Origin: JAPLXD01 sp041661585
GTDB lineage: Bacteria; Patescibacteriota; Minisyncoccia; Moranbacterales; UBA11712
Direction of reading: 5' to 3'
Assembly: GCA_041661585.1 (NCBI GenBank)
Contig: JBAZUC010000048.1
Location: 1 to 5,950 of the forward strand
Length of the DNA stretch: 5,950 bases
The position numbers and the translations under genes are program-made. The number at the start of each line of letters is the position of its first letter. Position 1 is the first letter of the stretch. Positions 5,435-5,950 of this stretch are shown here, piece by piece. A model generated the notes under the pieces. The model saw only the letters and a program-made list of their open reading frames with translations. It had not been told where the DNA came from and searched no databases.

Positions 5435-5950
5435 ATGATACACAAATCTGTTTTACCGGAAGAAGTCATCGAAAATCTGAATTTGAAGCCGGGAATGACA
5501 GTGGTGGATGGGACGCTCGGGGCGGGAGGACATTCGCAAGAGATACTCAAAAAAATATTGCCGGGCGGAAAGTTGATCTCGATTGATTGGGATTCGCGGG
5601 CGGTTGAAAATTTCAAGAAAAGTCTGCAGCGAGGAATTTTTATTGCAAAAAAAGAATTGATTTTTACCCGTGCGCACGAAAGTGCGATCGGGCGGTCGGC
5701 TGCCTCCGCGCCGGTTAATATTAATAAAAAAAATGACGATCAAGCTTTCTCTCACTTTGAGAAACTAGGGAATCGCGAAGGCAAGATCGTTGGGAACTGG
5801 TGCGGAGCAACTGACAATTATGCGAACATAAAAGAAATCATTGGGGGGCTGGGGCTCAAAACCGTGGACGCGGTTTTGGTCGACCTCGGTTTCAGTTCTG
5901 ACCAAATCGAAAATGCTGACAGGGGATTCAGCCTCCTCCGGAACGGTCCG
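5435..5950 (+). CDS. rsmH: RsmH (MraW), 16S rRNA C1402 N4-methyltransferase, 5' part only
   Basis: RsmH uses S-adenosylmethionine to methylate the N4 position of C1402 in 16S rRNA at the ribosomal P site. The 172 residues in the window start MIHKSVLPEEVIENLNLKPG, typical of the family. SAM-binding motifs follow: VVDGTLGAGGHS (23-34) and SIDWD (49-53). The next conserved block is NYANIKEI (128-135), then VDAVLVDLGFSSDQI (144-158) and ADRGFSLLRNGP (161-172), where the window ends. Normally only about 10-15 residues separate the helix after the SAM acidic residue from NYANI; here there are about 63 (66-127), so roughly 50 residues are extra and in frame. The start ATG lies 2 bases after the mraZ stop, without a clear Shine-Dalgarno, as expected for a coupled mraZ-rsmH pair in the dcw cluster. 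The gene is open to the right edge. Confidence 0.93.
   Translation, partial: MIHKSVLPEEVIENLNLKPGMTVVDGTLGAGGHSQEILKKILPGGKLISIDWDSRAVENFKKSLQRGIFIAKKELIFTRAHESAIGRSAASAPVNINKKNDDQAFSHFEKLGNREGKIVGNWCGATDNYANIKEIIGGLGLKTVDAVLVDLGFSSDQIENADRGFSLLRNGP
5635..5795 (+). other. Extra in-frame segment inside rsmH with hairpin-forming sequence
   Basis: This stretch encodes about residues 68-120 of RsmH, which have no counterpart in the usual family alignment as I remember it. It carries a short hairpin CGCAC-GAAA-GTGCG (5673-5686) with a GNRA-type loop, the palindrome TTAATATTAA (5715-5724), and an inverted repeat TTTCTC/GAGAAA (5746-5764) nested inside ACGATC/GATCGT (5736-5741 and 5785-5790). It is polar, low-complexity coding sequence without a recognisable domain. 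The borders are approximate. It could be a lineage-specific loop or a small repeat element that landed in frame. Confidence 0.4.

Noticed and set aside
5453..5755. Minus-strand open frame of 100 codons overlapping rsmH.
   Set aside because: It is antisense to the conserved RsmH motifs, has no recognisable domain and no start context, and is best explained as a shadow of the real gene.

Overview
The window looks like a piece of a bacterial chromosome, most plausibly from a Candidate Phyla Radiation (Patescibacteria) genome. This placement is an inference. It rests on the style of the mraZ-rsmH pair, on the weak or absent Shine-Dalgarno sequences before most genes (the MFS gene is the exception), on tight gene packing, and on a leftward gene whose central domain resembles a hypothetical family I associate with that group. 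The standard code (UGA = stop) fits all the genes. No RNA gene, CRISPR array, insertion sequence or phage gene was seen.

Layout. Positions 1-58 are the end of an intergenic region with a strong GC-rich palindrome of the dispersed-repeat type. A leftward gene (59-823) encodes a 254-residue conserved hypothetical protein. A divergent intergenic region of about 290 bases (824-1116) carries a probable leftward promoter and a strong rightward promoter. The rightward promoter is overlapped by repeated CTAAT/ATTAG half-sites, the expected form of a MarR-type operator.

From 1117 to 4817 lies a compact rightward operon of four genes separated by 13, 17 and 5 bases: a MarR-family repressor, a full-length HlyD/MacA-type membrane-fusion adaptor, a short EmrA-like adaptor lacking the coiled-coil hairpin, and a 14-helix DHA2 (EmrB/QacA-type) MFS exporter. 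It ends in a clear intrinsic terminator at 4862-4885. The simplest reading is a drug or toxic-compound efflux operon controlled by its own repressor. The presence of two different adaptors, in a lineage probably without a classical outer membrane, is its unusual aspect.

From about 4900 the start of the division and cell wall (dcw) cluster follows: a good promoter, a 10-bp-periodic array of putative MraZ boxes, mraZ itself, and the 5' part of rsmH (mraW), which runs off the window. mraZ is interrupted by a frameshift in its middle, best explained by a 7-base deletion compared with the family. rsmH carries about 50 extra residues between its SAM-binding motifs and the usual next conserved block.
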